Assembly: GCF_024349685.1 (NCBI RefSeq)
Contig: NZ_AP025944.1
Location: forward strand, 1 to 64,000
Length of the DNA: 64,000 nt
Origin: Pseudomonas sp. LRP2-20
GTDB taxonomy: Bacteria > Pseudomonadota > Gammaproteobacteria > Pseudomonadales > Pseudomonadaceae
Direction: 5' to 3'
The position numbers and the translations under genes are program-made. The notes under the pieces are model-generated. The model saw only the letters and a list, made by a program, of their open reading frames with translations, had not been told where the DNA came from and ran no database searches. This document shows positions 49,655 to 57,535 of this stretch, one piece after another. The first letter of the stretch is position 1, and every line of letters starts with the position of its first letter.

Positions 49655-50659
49655 TCACTCAGACTTCAAGGCTTGCGCCATCAGCTCATAGGACCGAATC
49701 CGGTCTGCATGTTCATACAAATCGCAGGTAAAGATCAGCTCATCCGCTCCGGTCTGCGCCAGCAGTACCTCCACCTTGGCCCTGACCTTCTGCGGGCTGC
49801 CGATCATCGCCAGGCCCAGGAAACTCCCAACGGCATCGCGTTCATGGGGTAGCCACAGGCCGTCCATGCTCGGTACAGGGGGCTTTTGCATCAGGCTCTG
49901 GCCGCGAATCAGCGCCAGGATGCGCTGATACACTGAGGTAGCCAGGTATTCGGCCTTTTCGTCGGTTTCCGCCACCACCATCGGAATCCCCAGCATCACA
50001 TAGGGCTTGTCCAGCGTGGTCGACGGCTTGAAATGGTCGCGATAGATGCGGATTGCCTCATGCATGAGGCGCGGCGCGAAATGCGAGGCAAAGGCGTACG
50101 GCATGCCGCGCATACCGGCCAGCTGGGCGCTGAACAGGCTTGAGCCGAGCAGCCACAGGGGGACGTTGGTGTCGTGGCCGGGAACGGCGATCACTTTTTG
50201 ATCATCGGTACGTGGGCCCAGGTAGCGCGACAGTTCCTCGACATCATCCGGGAAATCGTCGGCGCTGCCTGCGCGGTCGCGGCGCAGGGCGTAGGCGGTC
50301 ATCTGGTCAGAGCCTGGCGCACGGCCCAGACCCAGGTCGATACGTCCGGGGTACAGGCTGGCCAATGTGCCGAACTGCTCGGCGATCACCAACGGCGCAT
50401 GGTTGGGCAGCATGATGCCGCCGGAACCGACGCGAATGGTCGAAGTGCCACCTGCCAGATAGCCGATCAATACCGAAGTGGCCGAGCTGGCGATACCGTC
50501 CATGTTGTGGTGTTCAGCCACCCAGAAGCGGTTATAGCCAAATCGCTCGACATGCCGGGCCAGGTCCAGCGAATTGTGCAGCGATTGCGCCGGGCCTTTA
50601 TCGGCGCGCACCGGCACTAGGTCGAGGGTGGATATCTTCAGGTCACGCAACTGCGTCAT
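49655..50659 (-). CDS. Luciferase-like (LLM class) flavin-dependent oxidoreductase
   Basis: 334 residues from ATG 50659, with GGAGG upstream. It has the TIM-barrel flavin family blocks [58 protein letters not shown] and [14 protein letters not shown]. Typical of the single-component LuxA-like group (YhbW type) that acts with reduced FMN. The substrate is unknown. It is divergent from osmC, with 158 bp between the starts. Confidence 0.92.
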   Translation of the reverse strand: MTQLRDLKISTLDLVPVRADKGPAQSLHNSLDLARHVERFGYNRFWVAEHHNMDGIASSATSVLIGYLAGGTSTIRVGSGGIMLPNHAPLVIAEQFGTLASLYPGRIDLGLGRAPGSDQMTAYALRRDRAGSADDFPDDVEELSRYLGPRTDDQKVIAVPGHDTNVPLWLLGSSLFSAQLAGMRGMPYAFASHFAPRLMHEAIRIYRDHFKPSTTLDKPYVMLGIPMVVAETDEKAEYLATSVYQRILALIRGQSLMQKPPVPSMDGLWLPHERDAVGSFLGLAMIGSPQKVRAKVEVLLAQTGADELIFTCDLYEHADRIRSYELMAQALKSE

Positions 50660-50817
50660 TGGAGCCTCCGCAAGAGTGGTTGGCCCGGAGGCCTTGTTGA
50701 CTCTGTATGGGCACATTCGCCGTATTCAATGCTCGTTAGGCGATTGCTCTGAACTTGCCGTAGGACTATGACCTCGTAAACGTAGGTAAGTAAGTAACCC
50801 TATGACCAGGAGGCATC

Positions 50818-51243
50818 ATGAAAAAGACAGCATCGGCGATCTGGCAAGGTGGCCTGAAGGATGGCAAAGGCCTGCTTTCCACCGAAAGCGGCGCACTCAA
50901 ACAGAACCCCTATGGCTTCAACACCCGTTTCGAGGGCTCGCCGGGGACCAACCCGGAAGAGTTGATCGGTGCGGCCCATGCCGGTTGTTTCTCGATGGCG
51001 CTGTCGATGATGCTCGGTGAGGCAGGACTCACCGCGGACCGCATCGATACCATTGCCGAAGTCACCTTGGACAAGCAACCCGACGGCTTTGCCATCACCG
51101 CCGTGCACCTGATCCTCAAGGCCAAGGTGCCGGGGGCCAGCGAGGCGCAGTTCCTGGAAATCGCCAACAAGGCCAAGGCCGGTTGCCCGGTGTCGAAGGT
51201 GCTCAACGCCAAGATAAGCCTGGACGCTGCATTGGTGGGCTAG
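50818..51243 (+). CDS. osmC: OsmC-family peroxiredoxin (hydroperoxide reductase)
   Basis: 141-residue thiol peroxidase of the OsmC branch, acting on organic hydroperoxides. Catalytic cysteines are Cys57 (AAHAGCFSMALS) and Cys123 (AKAGCPVSKVLNA). The N-terminus MKKTASAIWQGGLKDGKG and GSPGTNPEELIGAAHAGC match OsmC rather than Ohr. AGGAGG precedes the ATG. It is likely stress/stationary-phase controlled by family precedent. Confidence 0.93.
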   Translation: MKKTASAIWQGGLKDGKGLLSTESGALKQNPYGFNTRFEGSPGTNPEELIGAAHAGCFSMALSMMLGEAGLTADRIDTIAEVTLDKQPDGFAITAVHLILKAKVPGASEAQFLEIANKAKAGCPVSKVLNAKISLDAALVG

Positions 51244-51316
51244 ACGGCGCAACGGCGACGCTTTGCTGTAGTCTAAACAGCGTCGGCAGCGCAGCTGCCA
51301 TTTCAGGAGCCGTTCC

Positions 51317-51550
51317 ATGATTCGCGTAGCAATCGCCGTGCTGGCTTCGCTTGTGGCCACTTCTGCATTGGCGGCGGTGAAACCGTGCGAAGAACTCAAG
51401 GCTGAGATCGAAGCCAAGATCCAGGCCCAGGGTGTGACGTCCTATACCCTGGAAATCGTGCCCAACAGTGAGGTCAAGGATCAGAACATGATCGTCGGCA
51501 CCTGTGATGGCGGGACGAAGAAGATCATCTACCAGAAAAACGATCGTTGA
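51317..51550 (+). CDS. DUF1161 small periplasmic protein, copy 2
   Basis: 77 residues with a signal peptide (MIRVAIAVLASLVATSALAA) and the DUF1161 core VKPCEELKAEIEAKIQAQGV, ending in VGTCDGGTKKIIYQK. The identical KPCEELKAEIEAK segment in copy 1 (49334) shows they are paralogues. A GC-rich terminator follows 4 bp after the stop. Confidence 0.9.
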   Translation: MIRVAIAVLASLVATSALAAVKPCEELKAEIEAKIQAQGVTSYTLEIVPNSEVKDQNMIVGTCDGGTKKIIYQKNDR

Positions 51551-51554
51551 ATGA

Positions 51555-51577
51555 CTGGGGCCGCATTGCGGCCCCAG
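51555..51577. terminator. Hairpin between DUF1161 copy 2 and a convergent lipoprotein gene
   Basis: CTGGGGCCGC-ATT-GCGGCCCCAG is a perfect 10-bp stem. There is no long T run, so it may act in both directions but weakly. Confidence 0.6.
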
Positions 51578-51583
51578 TGCTTG

Positions 51584-51997
51584 TTACGGAATGCAGAACA
51601 CGTCGCTCGGCTCGTTGACCACCACATTGCGGCTGGCGTCGTACAGCAGCACCTGCGGGTCCATCACCGGCGCCCGCGCCTCCAGGCGATAGCGTTCCCC
51701 AGCCTTGAAGTCATCGAAGCGCACGGTCAGGTAACAGGTGCGTTCCTTGGGGCTGGTGAGCATGCCGCCGGCATAGATTTCGTAATCGAACCGCACCACC
51801 AGTTCATGCTTGCCAGGAGTTATCTGGAAGTAGCGGCCATCGTCCAGGCGCTGGCCATCCAGGCGGTCGGCCATCAGTATGCGCCCAGGGGTGACGGTGT
51901 AGAGATCGACCCACGCCTTGCTGGGGTCGACAGGTGGCAAGGGGCTGGCGCAAGCCCCCAGTGCACTGAGGGCGATCAGCATCATGGGCTGGCGCAT
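51584..51997 (-). CDS. Predicted lipoprotein, tandem copy 1
   Basis: 137 residues with a lipoprotein signal (lipobox LGAC, Cys16). The core WVDLYTVTPGRILMADRLDG, DDGRYFQITPGKHELVVRFD and CYLTVRFDDFKAGERYRLEA resembles small beta-sandwich lipoproteins of unknown function. GGGAG precedes ATG 51997. The neighbouring copy at 52053 is the same length with matched motifs, so this is a tandem duplication. Confidence 0.8.
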   Translation of the reverse strand: MRQPMMLIALSALGACASPLPPVDPSKAWVDLYTVTPGRILMADRLDGQRLDDGRYFQITPGKHELVVRFDYEIYAGGMLTSPKERTCYLTVRFDDFKAGERYRLEARAPVMDPQVLLYDASRNVVVNEPSDVFCIP

Positions 51998-52052
51998 GGC
52001 AAAACTCCCACTCGCGATACACGGGTTACAAGCATAGCGCCGTTTGTGCGGT

Positions 52053-52466
52053 TCAGGTGCGTTGGCAACCGGCTGGCAGGCCCTGACTGAGTAGTTTTTG
52101 CTGGTGGTCGTAGAGTTTGATCCAAGGGCGGAAGCCGATGCTGCCGGCTTGCAACTGGTAGCGCTGGCCGGCGCTGAAGTCCTTGAAGGTCAGCTTGACC
52201 TGGCAATCACGCCACAGTGGCGCGTCGACCGGGCCGATGTTGCTCGGCGTCACCGGAAACTGGTAGCGCACGGTCAGCTCGTGGCTGCCGGGCTGCACTT
52301 CGAAGTAGCGGCTGTCGGCCCAGTCGCGCTCATCCACCTGTTTCGCGTCCAGCGAGGTTTCGCCGTAGGGGGTAAGGTCTACCCAGGCCAGGTTCGGGTC
52401 CGGGTCCGGCAGGGTCGAACAGGCAGAAACCAGCAGCATTGAGCCGATGACCAACAGTGCACGCAT
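52053..52466 (-). CDS. Predicted lipoprotein, tandem copy 2
   Basis: 137 residues from ATG 52466 with lipobox VSAC (Cys16). It has WVDLTPYGETSLDAKQVDER, DSRYFEVQPGSHELTVRYQF and CQVKLTFKDFSAGQRYQLQA, aligned block by block with copy 1 (51584). The longer in-frame upstream frame is antisense to the divergent zincin gene and was not used. It is upstream of copy 1 on the same strand, 55 bp apart. Function is unknown. Confidence 0.82.
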   Translation of the reverse strand: MRALLVIGSMLLVSACSTLPDPDPNLAWVDLTPYGETSLDAKQVDERDWADSRYFEVQPGSHELTVRYQFPVTPSNIGPVDAPLWRDCQVKLTFKDFSAGQRYQLQAGSIGFRPWIKLYDHQQKLLSQGLPAGCQRT

Positions 52467-52533
52467 GGCGAAACTCCCCCTTGGCGAGATAGTCTTGGAG
52501 CGCATCGGCCATGAGCGAGATGGATAGCCCCAG

Positions 52534-53616
52534 ATGGATCTCTTTGTTCTTTTCAAGCGCTCAGGCCCTGGGCCACTCGACCGCCTTTTCAGGCCTTTGG
52601 TTCCGCTGCTGGGTGCCTTTCTGCTGAACGGTTGCAGCACTGTGGGGTATTACGGCCAGTTGGCCGAGGGGCAATGGCAGCTGTTGCGGGCACGCCAACC
52701 TGTGGACAAAGTGATCGCCGACCCGGCCAGCAGCCCGCAGTTACGCATCCGCCTCGCCCATGCCGAAGAAGCGCGGATGTTCGCCAGCGACCAGCTCAAG
52801 CTGCCTGACAATCGCAGCTACCGGCTCTACGCCGATCTGCAACGCCCCTATGTGGTGTGGAACGTGTTCGCCACACCGGAGCTTTCACTGCAACCAGTGA
52901 CACACTGCTTCCCTGTCGCTGGCTGCGTCGCCTACCGCGGCTATTACCGCCAGGGTGCTGCGCGTGGTGCTGCGGCGTTGATGCGCCAGCAGGGCCTGGA
53001 CGTTTACGTGAGCGGTGTTGAAGCCTACTCGACATTGGGCTGGTTCGATGACCCGATCCTCTCGTCGATGGTCGGTTGGGGGGATGAGCGGCTGGCCACG
53101 CTGATCTTCCATGAGCTGGCCCATCAGCGTTTCTATGTTCAGGACGACACCGAGTTCAACGAGTCATTTGCCACCTTCGTCGAGCAGGAGGGCACGCGGC
53201 AATGGCGCGCAGCGCGTGGGCTTGCAGCGATCGATGCGGAGCAGTCGCAACAGAGCGACCAGTTCACCCGGTTGGTACTGGCCAGCCGCGAGCGGTTGCA
53301 GGTGATCTATGCCGGGCCGCTGGACGATGCGCACAAGCGGGTGGCCAAGCAGGCAGAGTTCGAGCGTTTGCGGGGTGAATACAAGCAGGTGCGGGACAGC
53401 CAGTGGCACGGGGACAAACGCTATGACGCCTGGATCTATGCGCCATTGAGCAATGCCAAGCTGTTGCCGTTCGGGCTTTATGACCAGTGGGTGCCGGCGT
53501 TTGCGGCCCTGTTCCGGGAGGTGAATGGGGACTGGGCGCGGTTTTATGAGCGGGTCGAGCAGCTTGGCAGATTGCCAGCTGCTGACAGGAAGGCGGCGTT
53601 GCAGCGGTTGATGTGA
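52534..53616 (+). CDS. Zincin lipoprotein, putative aminopeptidase
   Basis: 360-residue protein with a late lipobox (LLNGC, Cys34) and an N-terminal hydrophobic stretch, so it is anchored in the envelope. The zinc site is HELAH at 193-197, with a downstream Glu in FNESFATFVEQEG as third ligand. It matches the predicted aminopeptidase family (PF10023 type). The start is not firm because no strong ribosome site precedes 52534. It is divergent from the two lipoproteins with 67 bp between starts. Confidence 0.85.
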   Translation: MDLFVLFKRSGPGPLDRLFRPLVPLLGAFLLNGCSTVGYYGQLAEGQWQLLRARQPVDKVIADPASSPQLRIRLAHAEEARMFASDQLKLPDNRSYRLYADLQRPYVVWNVFATPELSLQPVTHCFPVAGCVAYRGYYRQGAARGAAALMRQQGLDVYVSGVEAYSTLGWFDDPILSSMVGWGDERLATLIFHELAHQRFYVQDDTEFNESFATFVEQEGTRQWRAARGLAAIDAEQSQQSDQFTRLVLASRERLQVIYAGPLDDAHKRVAKQAEFERLRGEYKQVRDSQWHGDKRYDAWIYAPLSNAKLLPFGLYDQWVPAFAALFREVNGDWARFYERVEQLGRLPAADRKAALQRLM

Positions 53617-53619
53617 ACC

Positions 53620-53745
53620 TTGGGGCCGCTTTGCGGCCCATCGCCGGCAAGCGCGGCTCCCACAGGTACTGCATCGACCTGAAGGCTTGCACAAAACCTT
53701 GCGGGCCGCGCTTGCCGGCGTTGGGCTGCAAAGCAGCCCCATGGC
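53620..53745. repeat. REP-class inverted pair between convergent genes
   Basis: GGGGCCGCTTTGCGGCCCAT with CGCCGGCAAGCGCGGCTCCC and, inverted at the far end, GCGCTTGCCGGCGTTGGGCTG. It is the same sub-type as the pair at 44216-44398. Confidence 0.82.
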
Positions 53746-53747
53746 CC

Positions 53748-54422
53748 TCAGCCCTGGATAAAGGCCTGATGCATATCGGCCACGGTCGCGAAGTGGAAGG
53801 CTGGCGCCTCGGCCTGCAACTCTTCCTGGCTGCCAAACCCGTACCCCACCGCCACCGCCTGCAAGCCATTGCTGTGGGCACCGATCAGGTCATGCTTGCG
53901 GTCGCCGATCATCAGCGTCTGCGCCGGATCCAGCCCTTCCGCGTCCAGCAGGTGGCGGATCAGCTCGACCTTGTTGGTCCGCGTGCCATCCAGCTCGCTA
54001 CCGTAAATCACCTTGAAGTGGTGATCGAAAGCAAAGTGCCTGGCAATTTCCCGGGCAAATTCCCAGGGTTTTGAGGTGGCGATGTACAGCGTGCGGCCCT
54101 GGCCATTGAGTGCTTCGAGCAGCGCTGGCACCCCTTCGAACACCAGGTTTTCATACAGGCCGGTGACACGGAAGCGTTCCCGGTAGAAGTTCACCGCTTG
54201 CCACGCCTTGGCCTCATCGAAGCTGTAGAACTGCATGAAGGCCTGCAGCAGAGGTGGGCCGATGAAGTGTTCGAGGCGGGTCAGGTCGGGCTCGTCGATG
54301 CCCAGCTTGGCCAGGGCGTACTGGATCGAGCGGGTGATGCCCAGGCGCGGGTCGGTCAAGGTACCGTCGAGGTCGAAGAGGATGTTCTGCTGGTGCATGT
54401 TCGTCTCGGTAGTCGGGTTCAT
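53748..54422 (-). CDS. HAD-family hydrolase (phosphoglycolate phosphatase-like)
   Basis: 224 residues. It has the nucleophile motif FDLDGTLTDPRLG, motif II YIATSKPWEF, and the acidic motif MIGDRKHDLIGAHSNGLQA with a large cap domain. The ATG overlaps the stop of the gamma-carbonic-anhydrase-like gene as ATGA, which supports the early start and translational coupling. The substrate is not predictable within this subfamily. Confidence 0.87.
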   Translation of the reverse strand: MNPTTETNMHQQNILFDLDGTLTDPRLGITRSIQYALAKLGIDEPDLTRLEHFIGPPLLQAFMQFYSFDEAKAWQAVNFYRERFRVTGLYENLVFEGVPALLEALNGQGRTLYIATSKPWEFAREIARHFAFDHHFKVIYGSELDGTRTNKVELIRHLLDAEGLDPAQTLMIGDRKHDLIGAHSNGLQAVAVGYGFGSQEELQAEAPAFHFATVADMHQAFIQG

Positions 54423-54967
54423 TGCGCTTGGTCGTAGCCTTCGGCCAGGTGCTGGTCCTTGAGCTTGACGTAGTTGCTGGCGCTGTAAGGGAAGAAGGCG
54501 TGCTCCTGTTCGCTGAGCAGCCTGACCTGTTTCACCGGGCTGCCCATGTACAGGTAGCCACTGACCAGGCGTTTGCCGGGCGGCACCAGGCTGCCGGCAC
54601 CGATGATCACTTCGTCTTCGACAATGGCGCCATCCATGATGGTGCTGCCCATGCCGACCAGGATGCGGTTGCCCAGGGTGCAGCCATGCAGCATGACCTT
54701 GTGGCCGATGGTCACCTCGTCACCGATGATCAGCGGAAAACCGTCGGGGTTGAAGGGCCCTGCGTGGGTGATGTGCAGCACGCTGCCGTCCTGCACGCTG
54801 GTGCGTGCGCCGATACGGATGCGGTGCATGTCGCCGCGGATCACCGTCAGTGGCCAGACAGAGCTGTCTTCACCGATCTCCACATCGCCCAGGACCACCG
54901 CCGAACGGTCGACGAAAGCCCGAAGTCCCACTTTCGGAGTGTGTTGCTGGAAGCTGCGGATGGCCAT
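54419..54967 (-). CDS. Gamma carbonic anhydrase-like protein (YrdA family)
   Basis: 182-residue left-handed beta-helix protein with hexapeptide repeats (VVLGDVEIGEDSSVWP; IGARTSVQDGSVLHITHAGP; IIGDEVTIGHKVMLHG). The zinc-binding histidines are visible at HITH and GHKVMLHG. It lacks the acidic loop of archaeal Cam, so activity is uncertain. From ATG 54967. It is divergent from prlC and coupled to the HAD gene by a 4-bp overlap. Confidence 0.9.
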   Translation of the reverse strand: MAIRSFQQHTPKVGLRAFVDRSAVVLGDVEIGEDSSVWPLTVIRGDMHRIRIGARTSVQDGSVLHITHAGPFNPDGFPLIIGDEVTIGHKVMLHGCTLGNRILVGMGSTIMDGAIVEDEVIIGAGSLVPPGKRLVSGYLYMGSPVKQVRLLSEQEHAFFPYSASNYVKLKDQHLAEGYDQAQ

Positions 54968-55069
54968 GATAGCGTCTCTCATCTGTGCCGATAGGCAGGC
55001 TGCCTGCTGCGGTCGGCGTCGATTGTAATTAAGATGGGGCAGTGTTTCTCCTGCCAAGGTATCCGAACC

Positions 55070-57121
55070 GTGAGTGCGAACAACCCGCTTCTGCAGTCCT
55101 ACGATCTGCCGCCCTTCTCGCAAATCCGTGCCGAACACGTGTTGCCGGCGATCGAAACGATCCTGGCCGACAACCGTAAAGCCATTGCCGAGATCCTCGA
55201 ACAGCAGGGCAACAACCCTACCTGGGCTGGCCTGGTGCTGGCCATGGACGAACTGAACGACCGACTGGGCGCCGCCTGGAGCCCGGTCAGCCACCTCAAT
55301 GCGGTGTGCAACAGCCAGGAACTGCGCGAGGCTTACGAGTCCTGCCTGCCAGCGCTGAGCGCCTACTCTACCGAACTGGGCCAGAACCGTGCGCTGTTCG
55401 ACGCCTATCAGGCGCTGGTCAACAGCCCGGAGGCTGCCAGCTTCGACGTGGCGCAGAAGACTATCCTCGACCACGCCCTGCGTGACTTCCGCCTGTCGGG
55501 CATCGACCTGCCGGCCGACCAGCAGCAGCGTTATGCCGAAGTGCAGAGCAAGCTGAGCGAGTTGGGCAGCCGTTTTTCCAACCAGCTGCTCGACGCCACC
55601 CAGGCCTGGACCAAGCACGTCACCGACGAAGCCGCGCTGGCCGGCCTGACCGATTCGGCCAAGGCGCAGATGGCCGCTGCCGCCCAGGCCAAGGGCCTCG
55701 ACGGCTGGCTGATCACCCTGGAATTCCCCAGCTACTACGCGGTGATGACCTACGCCAGCGATCGCGCCCTGCGCGAAGAGCTGTACGCCGCCTACTGTAC
55801 CCGTGCCTCGGACCAGGGCCCGAATGCCGGCCAGTTCGACAACGGCCCGGTGATGCAGCAGATCCTCGACCTGCGCCAGGAACTGGCCGGGCTGCTGGGT
55901 TACAAGAATTACGCCGAGCTGAGCCTGGCGACCAAGATGGCCGAGTCCAGCGACCAGGTGCTGAACTTCCTGCGTGACCTGGCCAAGCGCTCCAAGCCGT
56001 TTGCCGCCCAGGACCTGGAGCAGCTCAAGGCCTACGCCGCCGAGCAAGGCTGCCCTGAGCTGGCCAGCTGGGACGCCGGTTATTTCGGCGAGAAGCTGCG
56101 CGAGCAGCGTTACAGCGTGTCGCAGGAAACCCTGCGCGCTTATTTCCCGATCGACAAGGTACTCAGCGGCCTGTTCAGCATCGTCCAGCGCCTTTACGGC
56201 ATCGAGATCGCCGAACTCAAGGGCTTCGACAGCTGGCACCCGGACGTACGCCTGTTCGAGATCAAGGAAAACGGCCAGCACGTCGGCCGCTTCTTCTTCG
56301 ACCTCTACGCCCGCGCCAACAAGCGTGGCGGTGCCTGGATGGACGGCGCCCGCGACCGTCGGCGCACGGCTGGCGGCGAGCTGCAGAGCCCGGTCGCCAA
56401 CCTGGTGTGCAACTTCACCCCGGCCGCACCTGGCAAGCCTGCGCTGCTGACCCACGATGAAGTCACCACGCTGTTCCACGAGTTCGGCCACGGTCTGCAC
56501 CACATGCTGACCCGCATCGAGCACGCTGGTGTTTCCGGCATCAACGGTGTGGCCTGGGACGCGGTCGAACTGCCGAGCCAGTTCATGGAAAACTGGTGCT
56601 GGGAGCCGGAAGGCCTGGCGCTGATCTCCGGCCATTACGAAACCGGTGCAGCCCTGCCCCAGGACCTGCTGGACAAGATGCTGGCGGCGAAGAACTTCCA
56701 GTCCGGCATGATGATGGTGCGTCAGCTGGAGTTCTCGCTGTTCGACTTCGAGTTGCACGCCAGCCACGGCGATGGCCGCAGTGTGCTGCAGGTGCTCGAA
56801 GGTGTGCGTGACGAGGTGTCGGTGATGCGCCCGCCAGCGTACAACCGCTTCCCCAACAGCTTCGCGCATATCTTCGCTGGCGGTTATGCGGCGGGCTACT
56901 ACAGCTACAAGTGGGCTGAAGTGCTGTCGGCGGACGCCTTCTCGCGCTTCGAGGAAGAGGGCGTGCTGAATGCCGAGACCGGCCGTGCGTTCCGCGAAGC
57001 GATCCTGGCCCGCGGCGGCTCGCGTGAACCCATGGAGCTGTTCGTGGACTTCCGTGGGCGTGAGCCTTCCATTGATGCATTGCTGCGCCACAGTGGCCTG
57101 ACCGAGGACGCTGCGGCATGA
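55070..57121 (+). CDS. prlC: Oligopeptidase A (M3 metallopeptidase)
   Basis: Cytoplasmic zinc oligopeptidase that degrades signal peptides and other short peptides. GTG 55070 (VSANNPLLQSYDLPPFSQI) gives 683 residues, the normal length. The zinc site is HEFGH at 470-474 with the third ligand Glu in WDAVELPSQFMENW. The loop FFFDLYARANKRGGAWMDG is typical of OpdA. The C-terminal GYAAGYYSYKWAEVLSADAF carries the catalytic tyrosines. The YheV gene overlaps the stop by 4 bp, and a diverged second M3 peptidase follows. Confidence 0.96.
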   Translation: MSANNPLLQSYDLPPFSQIRAEHVLPAIETILADNRKAIAEILEQQGNNPTWAGLVLAMDELNDRLGAAWSPVSHLNAVCNSQELREAYESCLPALSAYSTELGQNRALFDAYQALVNSPEAASFDVAQKTILDHALRDFRLSGIDLPADQQQRYAEVQSKLSELGSRFSNQLLDATQAWTKHVTDEAALAGLTDSAKAQMAAAAQAKGLDGWLITLEFPSYYAVMTYASDRALREELYAAYCTRASDQGPNAGQFDNGPVMQQILDLRQELAGLLGYKNYAELSLATKMAESSDQVLNFLRDLAKRSKPFAAQDLEQLKAYAAEQGCPELASWDAGYFGEKLREQRYSVSQETLRAYFPIDKVLSGLFSIVQRLYGIEIAELKGFDSWHPDVRLFEIKENGQHVGRFFFDLYARANKRGGAWMDGARDRRRTAGGELQSPVANLVCNFTPAAPGKPALLTHDEVTTLFHEFGHGLHHMLTRIEHAGVSGINGVAWDAVELPSQFMENWCWEPEGLALISGHYETGAALPQDLLDKMLAAKNFQSGMMMVRQLEFSLFDFELHASHGDGRSVLQVLEGVRDEVSVMRPPAYNRFPNSFAHIFAGGYAAGYYSYKWAEVLSADAFSRFEEEGVLNAETGRAFREAILARGGSREPMELFVDFRGREPSIDALLRHSGLTEDAAA

Positions 57122-57399
57122 CCGAGGTAGCTGTGAACAAGACCAAGAAACGCTTCATCGCCGGGGCGGTGTGCCCGGCGTGCAGCGAGCCCGACAAGCT
57201 GATGATGTGGAGCGAAGACGACGTGCCGCATCGCGAGTGCGTGGCCTGTGGCTTCACCGACACACTCAACGAGCAGGGCCTGTCGGTGCCCAAGGAGCTC
57301 GGTACGCGGGTCAACCAGCTGGCGCCGAAGGCGGCGCCGGCCAAGGTCCAGACCGTGCAGTTCTTCCCGAACCCGAAGCTGAAGAAACCGGCTGAATGA
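57118..57399 (+). CDS. YheV-family zinc-ribbon protein
   Basis: 93-residue protein with two CxxC knuckles (VCPACSEPDKLMMW and RECVACGFTDTL), a predicted metal-binding ribbon. Its ATG overlaps the prlC stop as ATGA, so it is translated with prlC. Function is unknown; YheV-like proteins are widespread beside or near prlC/kef genes. Confidence 0.9.
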   Translation: MTEVAVNKTKKRFIAGAVCPACSEPDKLMMWSEDDVPHRECVACGFTDTLNEQGLSVPKELGTRVNQLAPKAAPAKVQTVQFFPNPKLKKPAE

Positions 57400-57535
57400 A
57401 GCCGTCTTGCCTGCCTGGGCCATGTGCCCAGGCAGGCATGCCCATGCTGCTCGCCGGTAGTAGATACTCAGGCCATTTCCCGCTCGCCAGCCATGCATGC
57501 TCCCTTGCTCCTCGACATGAGCAAGGTGAAGTACC

